DNA from: Branchipolynoe longqiensis
Lineage: Eukaryota; Annelida; Polychaeta; Phyllodocida; Polynoidae
Length of the DNA stretch: 64,000 nucleotides
Direction: 5' to 3'
Assembly: GCA_030323885.1 (NCBI GenBank)
Contig: CM059194.1
Location: 1-64,000 of the forward strand
A program made the translations under genes and the position numbers. Below are positions 1 through 11,264 of the stretch, in pieces (position 1 is the first letter of the stretch; every line of letters starts with the position of its first letter). The notes beneath the pieces are model-generated. The model was given only the letters and a program-made list of their open reading frames with translations. It searched no databases and had not been told where the DNA came from.

Positions 1-420
1 CCCGTGTCAGTGTAGTGTCACACTACCTCCTCCTGCGTCAGTCTTTGTTCAATGGTGTTTCTACCACGCAGGACATGCTTATCGCAGGCAGAGCAGCCTC
101 GTTGTGGTCGAGGTTCATGTCTGTACTCAGTACGCATATCCGTCAACCTCAACAGTAAAATGCCTGTTATTTATTTATTATAGCAACACGATATTTTGTT
201 TTTATTACTTAGCTATGTCAAATTTGGATCTACTTTGTTTATGTTGTTCTTCTTATTTCCAAGTAATATGAATTCTCAACGATTGTTATTGAGACTTGTC
301 CCAGTTACATAACCACTGTAAACCAGTATGTGAAAATATAGGTGGTAAGATAAAGCATCCCACTACCTACTTTTGCCTAAGTCCATAAATAGCAACTGAG
401 GGAAGCTGACTCTTCTGTAT
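1..420. other. Unique sequence, no gene assigned
   Basis: Mixed-composition DNA before the first tandem array. On the minus strand a short open stretch around 1-170 ends in a stop and contains two nearby cysteines, but nothing in it is recognisable and no convincing splice sites frame it. I see no RNA gene or transposon here. Confidence 0.4.
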
Positions 421-990
421 TCCCCTACCTCACCCTCACCTCACCCTCACCCTCACCTCACCCTCACCCTCCGCTCACCTGACCCTCACCTCAAGTCACC
501 CTCACCTCCCGCTCACCTACCCTCACCCTCACCTCACCTGACCCTCACCTCAAGTCACCCCCACCTGACCCTCACCTGACCCTGACCCTCACCTGACCCT
601 CACCCTCCGCTCACCTGACCCTCACCTCAAGTCACCCTCACCTCACCCTCACACCCTCACCTCACCCTCACCTCACCCTCACCCTCCGCTCACCTGACCT
701 TCACCTCAAGTCACCCTCACCTCCCGCTCACCTACCCTCACCCTCACCTGACCCTCACCTCAAGTCACCCCCACCTGACCCTCACCCTCCGCTCACCTGA
801 CCCTCACCTCAAGTCACCCTCACCTCACCCTCACACCCTCACCTCACCTCACCCTCACCCTCCGCTCACCCTCACCTACCCTCACCCTCACCTGACCCTC
901 ACCTCAAGTCACCCTCACCTGACCCTCACCTCAAGTCACCCTCACCTCCCGCTCACCTACCCTCACCCTCACCTCACCCCACGCTATTCT
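421..990. repeat. CT-rich tandem array of CTCACC-type units
   Basis: The stretch is built from variants of ctcacc, ctgacc and ctcaag words. A longer block containing the motif tccgctcacctgaccctc recurs several times, so there is a loose higher-order structure rather than a clean unit. The strand asymmetry (almost no G on plus) makes it a pyrimidine tract on one strand. The array fades into degenerate gttaccct words by about 1080. Confidence 0.85.
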
Positions 991-1089
991 ATGTCACTCT
1001 TGTATCATTCTACCCCTCCTGTTACCCTTACCCACCCTCCAGTTACCCTTGCCTACCCTCATGTTACCCTACCTCACCCCATGTCACTC

Positions 1090-1255
1090 TTGTCACCTCG
1101 GCTGCTCCTTATCTCCGTCTACAACCTGGTGGTGCTGCCCGATGGCCTGCTCGTGCTGTTTGTGGACAAAGCTATGTTTGTGCCGTCGCCACGGCTACCA
1201 TGCTCAGGCCGTGACGTCCCGGGCGCACACCGCACTCTGTCCGTCACTTGATTCG
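1090..1255. other. GC-richer unique patch, possible exon remnant
   Basis: About 165 bases of non-repetitive, GC-richer sequence lie between two tandem arrays. The plus strand has an open frame with a hydrophobic stretch (words such as VYNLVVLPDGLLVLFVDK). The minus strand also has an open Ser/Thr-rich frame. No clear acceptor with a polypyrimidine tract was found on either strand and no family was recognised. It may be an exon or simply unique spacer. Confidence 0.2.
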
Positions 1256-1399
1256 ACCCCCACTATTGGGGTTTGATTACTTTGGTTCAATTCGTATTGA
1301 AGGCAACTTTCTGGCCATTGGCCGAGCTCAGTGTTAGAAGTGGTGTTCGAAGCGGCCTTTGCTATCTCATAGTTTAATATATTAACAAAGAGTGCAGAC

Positions 1400-3256
1400 A
1401 TTGACTGGGCCACACACGACATGAACAGCAGTTAATGACGTCACGGCAGTTACATGGGCAGTGAGAGGTGGGGCTGCTGAACGTGTTAACTGCATTGACC
1501 GGGCCCCACACGACATGAACAACAGTTAATGACGTCATGACGGTTACATGGGCAGTGAGAGGTGGTGCTGCTGAACGTGTTAACTGCATTGACCGGGCCC
1601 CACACGACATGAACAACAGTTAATGACGTCATGACGGTTACATGGGCAGTGAGAGGTGGTGTGCGAACTGTTAACTGCATTGACCGGGCCCCACATGACA
1701 ACAGTTATGATATGACGTTACATGGCAGTGAGGGTGGTGTGTGAACGTGTTAACTGCATTGCCGGGCCCCACACGACATGAACAACAGTTAATGACGTCA
1801 CAGCGGTTACATGGGCAGTGAGAGGTGGTGCTGCTGAACATGGTAACTGCATTGACCGGGCCACACACGACATGAACAACATTTAATGACGTCACGGCGG
1901 TTACATGGGCAGTGAGAGGTGGTGCTGCTGAACATGTTAACTGCATTGACCAGGCCCCACACGACATGAACAACAGTTAATGACGTCACAGCGGTTACAT
2001 GGGCAGTGAGAGGTGGTGCTGCTGAACATGTTAACTGCATTGACCGGGCCACACACGACATGAACAACAGTTAATGACGTCACAGCGGTTACATGGGCAG
2101 TGAGAGGTGGTGCTGCTGAACATGTTAACTGCATTGACCAGGCCCCACACGACATAAACAACAGTTAATGACAACACAGCGGTTAAATGGGCAGTGAGAG
2201 GTGGTGCTGCTGAATGTGTTAACTGCATTGACCGGGCCCCACACGACATGAACAACAGTTAATGACAACACGGCAGTTACATGGGCAGTGAGAGGTGGTG
2301 CTGCTGAACATGTTAACTGCATTGACCGGGCCCCACACGTCATGAACAACAGTTAATGATGTCACAGCGGTTACATGGGCAGTGAGAGGTGGTGCTGCTG
2401 AATGTGTTAACTGCATTGACCGGGCCCCACACGACATGAACAACAGTTAATGACAACACAGCGGTTACATGGGCAGTGAGAGGTGGTGCTGCTGAACACG
2501 TTAACTGCATTGACCAGGCCCCACACGACATAAACAACAGTTAATGACAACACAGCGGTTACATGGGCAGTGAGAGGTGGTGCTGCTGAATGTGTTAACT
2601 GCATTGACCGGGCCCCACACGACATGAACAACAGTTAATGATGTCACAGCGGTTACATGGGCAGTGAGAGGTGGTGCTGCTGAACGTGTTAACTTCATTG
2701 ACCGGGCCACACATGACATGAACAACAGTTAATGACGTCAGGGCGGTTACATGGGCAGTGAGAGGTGGTGCTGCTGAACATGTTAACTGCATTGACTGGG
2801 CCCCACATGACATGAACAACAGTTAATGACCTCACAGCGGTTACATGGGCAGTGAGAGGTGGTGCTGCTGAACATGTTAACTGCATTGACTGGGCCCCAC
2901 ACGACATGAACAACAGTTAATGACGTCACAGCGGTTACATGGGCAGTGAGAGGTGGTGCTGCTGAACGTGTTAACTGCATTGACCGGGCCCCACACAACA
3001 TGAACAACAGTTAATGACGTCATGACGGTTACATGGGCAGTGAGAGGTGGTGCTGCTGAACATGTTAACTGCATTGACCGGGCCCTACACGACATGAACA
3101 ACAGTTAATGACCTCACAGCGGTTACATGGGCAGTGAGAGGTTGTGCTGCTGAACGTGTTAACTTCATTGACCGGGCCCTACACGACATGAACAACAGTT
3201 AATGACGTCACGGCGGTTACATGGGCAGTGAGAGGTGGTGCTGCTGAATGTGGTAA
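1400..3256. repeat. Minisatellite, 94-bp unit, about 20 copies
   Basis: Units recur every 94 bases with few indels. Each has a GTTAAC word, a gggcccc block and a variable position that is the palindrome TGACGTCA in roughly half of the copies and tgacaaca, tgatgtca or tgacctca in the others. One copy near 1690-1760 carries several deletions. Overlapping minus-strand open frames of about 74 codons are spaced exactly 94 bases apart, so they are products of the repeat and not genes. Confidence 0.95.
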
Positions 3257-3312
3257 CATATCATCAATAATGTTTACATAATGTCATAGGGTGATGAAAA
3301 TGGGAAATATTG

Positions 3313-3385
3313 TGCCTAGAGCGGGACTCGAACCCACATCTCTTTGCATTCCGGGCCAGTGTGCTAACAATTACACCACCTAGGC
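3313..3385 (-). pseudogene. tRNA-like sequence (tRNA pseudogene or SINE head)
   Basis: The minus strand gives a 73-nt cloverleaf-like sequence. The 7-bp acceptor stem pairs GCCTAGG with TCTAGGC (one G-U) and is followed by A. The D arm pairs GTGT with ACAC around AATTGTTAGC. The T arm pairs GTGGG with CCCGC around TTCGAGT. The anticodon arm does not pair well, and the base before the putative anticodon is C instead of the usual T. It is therefore probably a degenerate tRNA or the promoter head of a SINE. No SINE body or poly-A tail is evident next to it. Confidence 0.5.
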
Positions 3386-3529
3386 TCCCTGATATCAACA
3401 CACTACCCATGCCTACCTGTCTATGTGGTTACTTGCCTGAGAGGTCAGTGCAGACTACTGTAATACCATCCATAATGCTTGACACACTAGTCACGATGTG
3501 TACAGCGCTATCGCTGAAGCTTACATACG

Positions 3530-4990
3530 AGCCATGATGTTGACATACTAGCCATGATGTTTACATACTAGCCATGATGTTTACATACTAGCCATGATGT
3601 TTACATACTAGCCATGATGTTTACATACTAGCCATGATGTTTACACACTAGCCATGATGTTTACATACTAGCCATGATGTTTACACACTAGCCATGATGT
3701 TTACACACTAGCCATGATGTTTACATACTAGCAAGGATGTTTACATACTAGCCATGATGTTTACATACTAGCCATGATGTGTACATACTAGCCATGATGT
3801 TTACACGCTAGCCACAATGTTTACATTCTAGCCATGATGTTTACATACTAGCCATGATGTTTACACACTAGCCACGATGTTTACATACTAGCCATGATGT
3901 TTACATTCTAGCCATGCTGTTTACATACTAGCCGTGATGTTTACATACCACCCATAATGTTTACATACTAGCCATAATGTTTACATACTAGCCATACTGT
4001 TTACATACTAGCCATGATGTTTACATACTAGACATGATGTTTACATTCTAGCCATGATGTTTACATACTAGCCATGATGTTTACACACTAGCCATGATGT
4101 TTACATTCTAGCCATGATGTTTACATTCTAGCCACGATGTTTACATACTAGCCACAATGTTTACATACTAGGCATAATGTTTACATACCATCCATAATGT
4201 TTACATACTAGCCATGATATTTACATACAAGCCATGATGTTTACATACTAGCCATAATGTTTACATACCATCCATAATGTTTACATAGTAGCCACGATGT
4301 TTACATACTAGCCATGATGTTTACATACTAGCCATAATGTTTACATACTAGCCATGATGTTTACATTCTAGCCATGATGTTTACATACTAGCTATGATGC
4401 TTACATAATGGCCATGATGTTTACATACCATCCATAATGTTTACATACTAGCCACGATGTTTACATACTAGCCATGATGTTTACATACCATCCATAATGT
4501 TTACATACTAGCCATGATGTTTACATACTAGCCACGATGTTTACATACTAGTCATGATGTTTACATACCATCCATAATGTTTACATACTAGCCATGATGT
4601 TTACATACCATCCATAATGTTTACATACTAGCCATGATGTTTACATACTAGCCATGATGTGTACATACTAGCCATGATGTTTACATACTAGCCATGATGT
4701 TTACATACTAGCCATAATGTTAACATACCATCCATAATGTTTACATACTCGCCATGATGTTTACATTCTAGCCATGATGTTTACATACTAGCCATGATGT
4801 TTACATACCATCCATAATGTGTACATACTAGCCACGATGTTTACCTACTAGCCATGATGCTTACATACTAGCCATGATGCTTACATACTAGCCATGATGT
4901 TTACATACTAGCCATGATGTTTACATACTAGCCATGATGTTTACATACTAGCCATGATGTTTACATTCTAGCCATGATGTTTACATTCTA
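3530..4990. repeat. Minisatellite, 20-bp unit, about 73 copies
   Basis: The unit is tagccatgatgtttacatac and the period is exactly 20 across nearly the whole block. A recurrent variant has catccataatg in place of tagccatgatg. Single-base variants are scattered, with no sign of coding constraint. Confidence 0.97.
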
Positions 4991-4999
4991 GCCATGTTT

Positions 5000-5930
5000 T
5001 CATGCTAGCCATGTTTACATACTAGCCTATGTCTACATGCTGTCCCAGTTTACATACTATGCATAGTGCTTACATATTACGTTTACATACTGTCAATGAT
5101 GTTTACATACTATCTATGTTTACATACTATCTATGTTTACATACTATCTATGTTTACATACTATCTATGTTTACATACTATCTATGTTTACATACTATCT
5201 ATGTTTACATACTATCTATGTTTACGTACTATCTATGTTTACATACTATCTATGTTTACATACTATCTATGTTTACACACTATCTATGTTTACATACTAG
5301 CTATGTTTACATACTATCTATGATGTTTACATACTATCTATGTTTACATACTATGTATGTTTACATACTATCTATGTTTACATACTATCTATGTTTACAT
5401 ACTATCTATGTTTACATCCTGTCCAAGTTTACATATTCTCCATGATGCTTTATACTAGCCATGTTTACATACTGTCTAAGTTTACCTACTATCCATATTT
5501 ACACACTATCTTTGTCTACATATTTTCCATGATGCTTCCATTCTATCCATGATGTTGACATACTAGCCATGTTTACGTATTGTCCAGGTTTACATACTGT
5601 CCATGTTTATATACTGGCTATGTTTACATACTGTCCATGATGTTTACATACTAGCCATCATGTTTACATACTAGCCATGTTTACATACTAACCATGTTTA
5701 CATACTAACCATGTTTGCATACTAACCATGTTTGCATACTAACCATGTTTACATATCAACCATGTTTACATACTAAACATGTTTAGATACTAACCGTGTT
5801 TGCATACTAACCATGTTTACATATTATCCATGTTTACATACCAACCATGTTTACATACTAAACATGTTTACATACTAACCGTGTTTGCATACTAACCATG
5901 TTTACATACTAACCATGCTCACATGCTATC
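5000..5930. repeat. Minisatellite, 17-bp units related to the preceding array
   Basis: Units such as tatctatgtttacatac run with period 17 from about 5100 to 5420. They then pass through mixed copies to accatgtttacatacta from about 5640. The shared word tgtttacata shows descent from the same source as the 20-bp array, with loss of three bases per unit. Confidence 0.93.
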
Positions 5931-5934
5931 CACT

Positions 5935-6565
5935 GTGTGGTGACATTTACACACTGTGTGGTGACATGTACACATTGTGTGCTGACGTGTTCACACTGTG
6001 GTGACGTGTACACACTGTGTGGTGACATGTGCACACTGTGTGATCACATTTACACACTGTGTGGTGACATGTTCACACTATGTGGTGACATGTTCACACT
6101 GTGTGGTGACATGTACACACTGTGTGGTGACATGTACACATTGTGTGCTGACGTGTTCACACTGTGGTGATGTGTACACACTGTGTGGTGACATGTGCAC
6201 ACTGTGCAGTGACATTTACACACTGTGTGGTGACATGTTCACACTGTGTGGTGACATGTTCACACTGTGTGGTGACATGTACACACTGTGTGGTGACATG
6301 TACACATTGTGTGGTGACGTGTTCACATTGTCTTGTGACATGAACACACTGTGTGGTGACATGAACACACTGTGTGGTGACATGTTCACACTGTATGGTG
6401 ACATGTACACACTGTGTCAAGACATGTTCACACTGTGTCGTGACATGTTCACACTGTGTGGTGACATGTACACACTGTGTGGTGACATGTTCACACTGTG
6501 TGGTGACATGTACACATTGCGTGGTGACATGTTCACACTGTGGCGACATGTTCACACTATGTCGC
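5935..6565. repeat. Minisatellite, 21-bp unit, about 30 copies
   Basis: Units of 21 bases combine gtgtggtgacatg with ttcacact or tacacact. Because 21 is divisible by three and the unit lacks stops in several frames, long frames stay open on both strands (up to 192 codons). These are repeat artefacts. Confidence 0.95.
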
Positions 6566-7012
6566 ACCGTAGCTAACTATCTGCTTATTTACTTCGGTGT
6601 AATATTTCCCCTCGTGTAGTTTGCTAATATTGAGTACTCTATGGGTAACTAATATGGCTTTATATTATATATCTCAGTATCCAGTTTTATTTGTTTCAAT
6701 TATATTTACATGTATTCCAAAAACACAGAGATCTATTTATGACTGGATCCTGTTGGTTATGAGAGTTGTGAGGGGCTGACATCTGGCACGCTGATTTCTT
6801 GTAGACCTTCAGAGCATGCCAATTGGTCATCAGCACACTCAGCAGCAAGGCAAGTATCCCTGCGTGATGCTACCTGGTGGAGAGAGTAGAAAGCACCAGT
6901 GCCAGGCCGGCACCTCCTGCTTGTACCTGAGCGTCCTCACGGTCTGCTTCCCCCTTCCCCACCTCCCCCTCCCCACCTCCCTCACCTCCCCACTTCCTCA
7001 CCTCCCCACCAG
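6566..7012. other. Unique sequence with pyrimidine-rich tract
   Basis: AT-rich unique DNA runs to about 6770, followed by more balanced sequence. From 6947 to 7012 the plus strand is an almost pure C/T tract (ccttccccacctcc words) ending in accag, which looks like a strong 3' splice site for the candidate exon that follows. A GC-type donor consensus (ag|gcaagt) lies at about 6850, but no upstream exon could be assigned. Confidence 0.4.
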
Positions 7013-7092
7013 GCGTAGCCCTCCCCCTGGTTGTGGTCGCGTTGGGCATCCTTGTCAACTGGCGTTTGAACAACGATAACTTTGTTCTGTAA
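7013..7092 (+). CDS. Candidate terminal or near-terminal exon encoding a transmembrane helix
   Basis: A 65-base polypyrimidine tract ends in AG at 7011-7012. If the exon opens with the last two bases of a codon, it reads a hydrophobic run (VALPLVVVALGILV), then NWRLNNDNFVL, then TAA at 7090-7092. This looks like a membrane-spanning segment with a short cytosolic tail. Alternatively GTAAAT at 7089 could be a splice donor and the protein would continue. The NWRL juxtamembrane word resembles LDL-receptor-family tails, but that is weak evidence. No upstream coding exon could be tied to it. Confidence 0.3.
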
Positions 7093-7119
7093 ATGGGATA
7101 ATGCATGGAAATGACACTC

Positions 7120-9400
7120 AGTGTCCGTTACAGCTGGTTGTCTGTCACAGCTGGTTGTCTGTCGCAGCTGGTTGTTACATCTGGTTGTTACAGCTGGTTA
7201 TCTGTTACATCTGGTTGTTTCAGCTCGTTGTCTGTTGCAGCTCGTTGTTTGTTACAGCTGGTTGTTACATCTGGTTGTCTGTTACATCTGGTGGTTACAG
7301 CTGACTGTTACAGCTGGTTGTTACAGCTGGTTGTCTGTTGCAGGTTGTTGTTACAGCTGGTTGTCTGTTGCAGCTGGTTGTTACAGCTAGTTGTCTGTTG
7401 CAGTTGTCTGTTACAGCTGCAGATGGTTGTTTGTTACAGCTGGTTGTTACAGCTGATTGGCTGTTACATCTGGTGGTTACAGCTGGCTGTTACAGCTGAC
7501 TGTTACAACTGGTTGTGACTGCTGGTTGTTACAGCCGGTTGTCTGTTGCAAGTGGTTGTTACAGCTGGTTGTCTGTTGAGGCTGGTTATTACAGCTTGTT
7601 GTTACAGCTGGTTGTCTGTTGCAGTTGACTGTTGCAGCTGGTTGTTACAGCTGGTTGTATCTTCCAGCTGGTTGTTACATCTGGTTGTGTGTTGCAGTTA
7701 GTTATTACAGCTGGTTGTTACAGCGGGTTGTCTGTTGCAGCTGACTGTTACAGTTGACTGTTACAGCTGGTTGTCTGTTACAGCTGGTTATTACAGCTGC
7801 TTCTTACAGCTGAATGTCTGGTACAGCTGGTTGCTACAGGTGGTTGTCTGTTACAGCTGACTGTTACAGCTGACTGTTACAGCTGGTTGTTACAGCTGGT
7901 TGCTACAGCTAGGTGTTACAGCTGGTTGTTACAACTGGATGTTACAGCTGGTTGCTACAACTGGTTGTTACAGCTGGTTGTTACAGCTGGTTGTTACAGC
8001 TCATTGTTACAGCTGCTTGTTACAGCTGGTTGTTACAGCTGGTTGTTGCAGCTCATTGGTACAGCTGGTTGTTACAGCTGGTTGTTACAGCTGCTGGTTA
8101 CAGTTGGTTTTTACTGCTGGTGGTTACAGCTGGTTGTTACAGCTGGTTGTTACAAATGGTTGTTACAGCTTCTTGTTACAGCTGGTTGTTACAATTGGTT
8201 GTTACAGCTGGTTGTTACAGCTGGTTGTTACAGCTGGTTGTTACAGCTGGTTGTTACAGCTGGTTGTTACAGCTGGTTGTTACAGCTGGTTGTTACAGCT
8301 GACTGTTACAGCTGATTGTTACAGCTGGTTTTTACAGCTGGTTGTTACAGCTGGTGGTTACAGCTGGTTGTTACAGCTGGTGGTTACAGCTGGTTGTTAC
8401 AGCTGGTTGTTACAGCTGGTTGTTACAGCTGGTTGTTACAGCTGACTGTTACAGCTGGTTTTTACAGCTGGTGGTTACAGCTGGTTGTTACAGCTGGTGG
8501 TTACAGCTGGTTGTTACAGCTGGTGGTTACAGCTGGTGGTTAAAGCTGGTTGTCACAGCTGGTTGTTACAGCTGGTTGTTACAGCTGGTTGTTACAGCTG
8601 ACTGTTACAACTGGTTGTTACAGCTGACTGTTTGAGCTGACTGTTACAGCTGGTTGTTACAGCTGGTTGTTACAGCTGACTGTTACAGCTGACTGTCACA
8701 GCTGGTTGTCACAGCTGGTTGTTACAGCTGACTGTTACAGCTGACTGTCACAGCTGGTTGTCACAGCTGGTTGTTACAGCTGACTGTTACCTCTGCTTGT
8801 TACAGCTGCTTGTTACAGCTGACTGTTACAGCTGACTATTACAGCTGACTGTCATAGCTGGTTGCCACAGCTGGTTGTCACAGCTGACTGTTACCACTGG
8901 TTGTTACAGCTGCTTGTTACAGCTGACTGGTACAGCTGCTTGTTACAGCTGACTGTTACCGCTGGTTGTTACAGCTAACTTTTACCGCTGGTTGTTACAG
9001 CTGACTGTTACCACTGGTTGTTACAGCTGCTCGTTACAGCTGACTGTTAACCTCCTTGTTACAGCTGCTTGTTACAGCTGACTGTTACCACTGGTTGTTA
9101 CAGCTGACTGTTACCACTGGTTGTTACAGCTGCTCGTTACAGCTGACTGTTAACCTCCTTGTTACAGCTGTTTGTTACAGCTGACTGTTACCACTGGTTG
9201 TTACAGCTGACTGTTACCACTGGTTGTTACAGCTGCTCGTTACAGCTGACTGTTAACCTCGTTGTTACAGCTGCTTGTTACAGCTGACTGTTATCACTGG
9301 TTGTTACAGCTGACTGTTACCACTGGTTGTTACAGCTGCTTGTTACAGCTGACTGTTAACCTCGTTGTTACAGCTGCTTGTTACAGCTGGTTCAGTTACA
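7120..9400. repeat. Minisatellite, 13-bp unit, well over 150 copies
   Basis: The unit is ttacagctggttg. Most copies contain CAGCTG (an E-box core and PvuII site). The first part is punctuated by gtctgtt variants and the last part (about 8780-9380) by ttaccactgg or ttaacctcc variants, giving local higher-order blocks. Long open frames in all three plus frames arise because 39 bases equal three units. They carry no protein signal beyond the repeat. Confidence 0.96.
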
Positions 9401-9409
9401 GACTGCAAG

Positions 9410-10165
9410 CATGTGTCTTGTGATAGTCTGGTGTCTGTAGACAGTTACAGAGCATCTTGGGTGTCTTGTGATAGTCTGGTGTCTGTAGACAGTTACAGAG
9501 CATCTTGGGTGTCTTGTGATAGTCTGGTGTCTGTAGACAGTTGCAGAGCATCTTGGGTGTATTGTGATAGTCTGGTGTCTGTAGACAGTTGCAGAGCATC
9601 TTGGGTGTCTTGTGATAGTCTGGTGTCTGTAGAGAGTTACAGAGCATCTTGGGTGTCTTGTGATAGACTGGTGTCTGTAGACAGTTGCAGATCATCTTGG
9701 GTGTCTTGTGATAGTCTGGTGTCTGTAGACAGTTAGAGCACCTTGGGTGTCTTGTGATAGTCTGGTGTCTGTAGACATTTGCAGAGCATCTTGGGTGTCT
9801 TGTGACAGCCTGGTGTCTGTAGTCAGTTACAGAGCACCTCGGGTGTCTTGTGACAGCCGGGTGTCTTCAGATAGTTACAGAGCACCTTGGGTGTCTGTTG
9901 ACAGCCTGGTGTGGGTAGACAGTTACAGAGCACCTTGGGTGTCTTGTGAAAGTCTGGTGTCTGTAGACAGTTACAGAGCACCTTGGGTGACTTATGACAG
10001 TGTGGTGTCTGTAGACAGTTACAGAGCACCTGTGGTGTCTTGTGACAGCCTGGTGTGGGTAGACAGTTCCAGAGCACCTTGGGTGTCTTGTGACAGTCTG
10101 GTGTCTGTAGACAGTTACAGAGCACCTTGGGTGTCTTGTGACAGTCTGCTGTCTGTAGACAGTTA
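9410..10165. repeat. Minisatellite, 48-bp unit, about 16 copies (left block)
   Basis: Units recur every 48 bases and contain ttgggtgtcttgtga, tctggtgtctgtagaca and gttacagagca. Copies near 9450 have agcatcttggg with atagtctgg, and those nearer 10165 have agcaccttggg with acagtctgg. The same unit in the same orientation reappears at 17815-18295, just beyond transposon P1. The 16-codon periodicity explains the open frames on both strands. Confidence 0.95.
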
Positions 10166-10299
10166 TAGTAGAGCAGATAAGAGTGATTTTTGGACAGAAT
10201 CGTTCAGTTGGTGATACAAGCATGAACATTGTCATGAGCAGTGTCCATGGGTCACTTGACAAGAAACGGTCCTAGCCACTTGAAATTTAAAAATGACCG

Positions 10300-10475
10300 C
10301 CATTTTCCAAGATGGCCGCCATCTGTAACTTTAAATTATACCTTTTCTCATAGAAATTGATTGGGTTGTCCAATTAAGGAGGTTTTGGTGTCGTTTCGTA
10401 TGTTTTAGACTTTGCTGAAGCCAATGGTGCCATCAAAAAGAATGTATAATGATTATTTGATCCTTAAACAACGTT
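10300..10475. repeat. P1 left terminal inverted repeat
   Basis: It begins ccattttccaagatggccg and matches the reverse complement of 17650-17814 with gaps. Good matches include the outer 18 bases, a block around ggttttggtgt...ttttag, and caaaaagaatgtataatga against gaaaaagaactataatta. Similarity is lost beyond about 10475. Confidence 0.7.
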
Positions 10476-11198
10476 CCACAATCGTCAGGAAGTGTACTTC
10501 TTCGAAATTTGTCTCTTTGTAATGCAATGAAACCTCTTTTTTCCATGCATGAGATGCAGTAAAGTGTCATTCCGTGTCATATATTGCCCATATTGTGCCT
10601 ATCTAGGCCTGGCAGTGGCCACTACTAGACCTGTGCAACTGAGTCCATGGCTGTAACACTTGCACCTTCCAGTACATGCCTTGGTGCACCCACATTTGGC
10701 CAACTCCTGACAATTCTTCGCAATAGGTGCAAGAGGAGTTCAGCAGATTTTCCACTCCTCGCTCTGTTTAATCCATCCCCAGTCGGATGAGCTGGTCGTT
10801 TCTGACTGTCGCATCAATGCCCGTCCCCACACGTGTCCAGCCTCATAAGAAGCACGTTTGGCATACTCTTTGAGTGCCGTTTAGTTGGTGGTATCGAGTC
10901 ATATGGTCTTTGCTTTCTGGCAAAGAGATTAAGCCTTGCCTCATTTACAGTTGGTACATCGCTGGAACTGTCATACATTAGCACCACAAATCTCTCCAGA
11001 GCTTGCAGGTCACTATCCTACACAGCAGAGGGGCATTGGCTGAGTTTCCCAAATGTGCTTGAGACCTCGTCACACACGTCCCATGTTTGCCAGGCAGACT
11101 TCTTTGCTTTGCCATGGAAGGCTGACACAACACACACCTGGTGAAAGCATGGAAGAACAGGACACCGCGTGTTTTCTCTGGACCTATGGCCGAAACCA

Positions 11199-11264
11199 CC
11201 TCATGTATTGGAATCAGGGTTAGGGTTATGGTTAGGGTAACCCTAACCCTCATGTATTGGAATC
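11199..11264. repeat. Interstitial telomere-like patch flanked by a 17-bp duplication
   Basis: The 17 bases cctcatgtattggaatc occur at 11199-11215 and again at 11248-11264. Between them are 32 bases made of TTAGGG-type repeats that turn head to head (gttagggt then accctaac). The pair lies inside the P1 gene and shifts its frame by 49 bases. It looks like a repair event that added telomeric repeats with duplication of the target. Confidence 0.85.

Noticed and set aside
5998..6576. 192-codon plus frame and 136-codon minus frame of Cys/Thr-rich repeats
   Set aside because: A 21-bp period keeps frames open on both strands at once. This is a repeat artefact.
7887..8635. Overlapping LQLVVTAGCYSW-type frames in three plus frames
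   Set aside because: Produced by the 13-bp unit (39 bases is 13 codons). Identical peptides in every frame show no coding selection.
1400..8700. CRISPR-like appearance of regularly spaced repeats
   Set aside because: Units are contiguous tandem repeats without unique spacers, in a clearly eukaryotic sequence with no cas-like genes.
11216..11247. True chromosome end
   Set aside because: Only about five telomere-type repeats, head to head, within a transposon gene and flanked by a duplication. It is interstitial.
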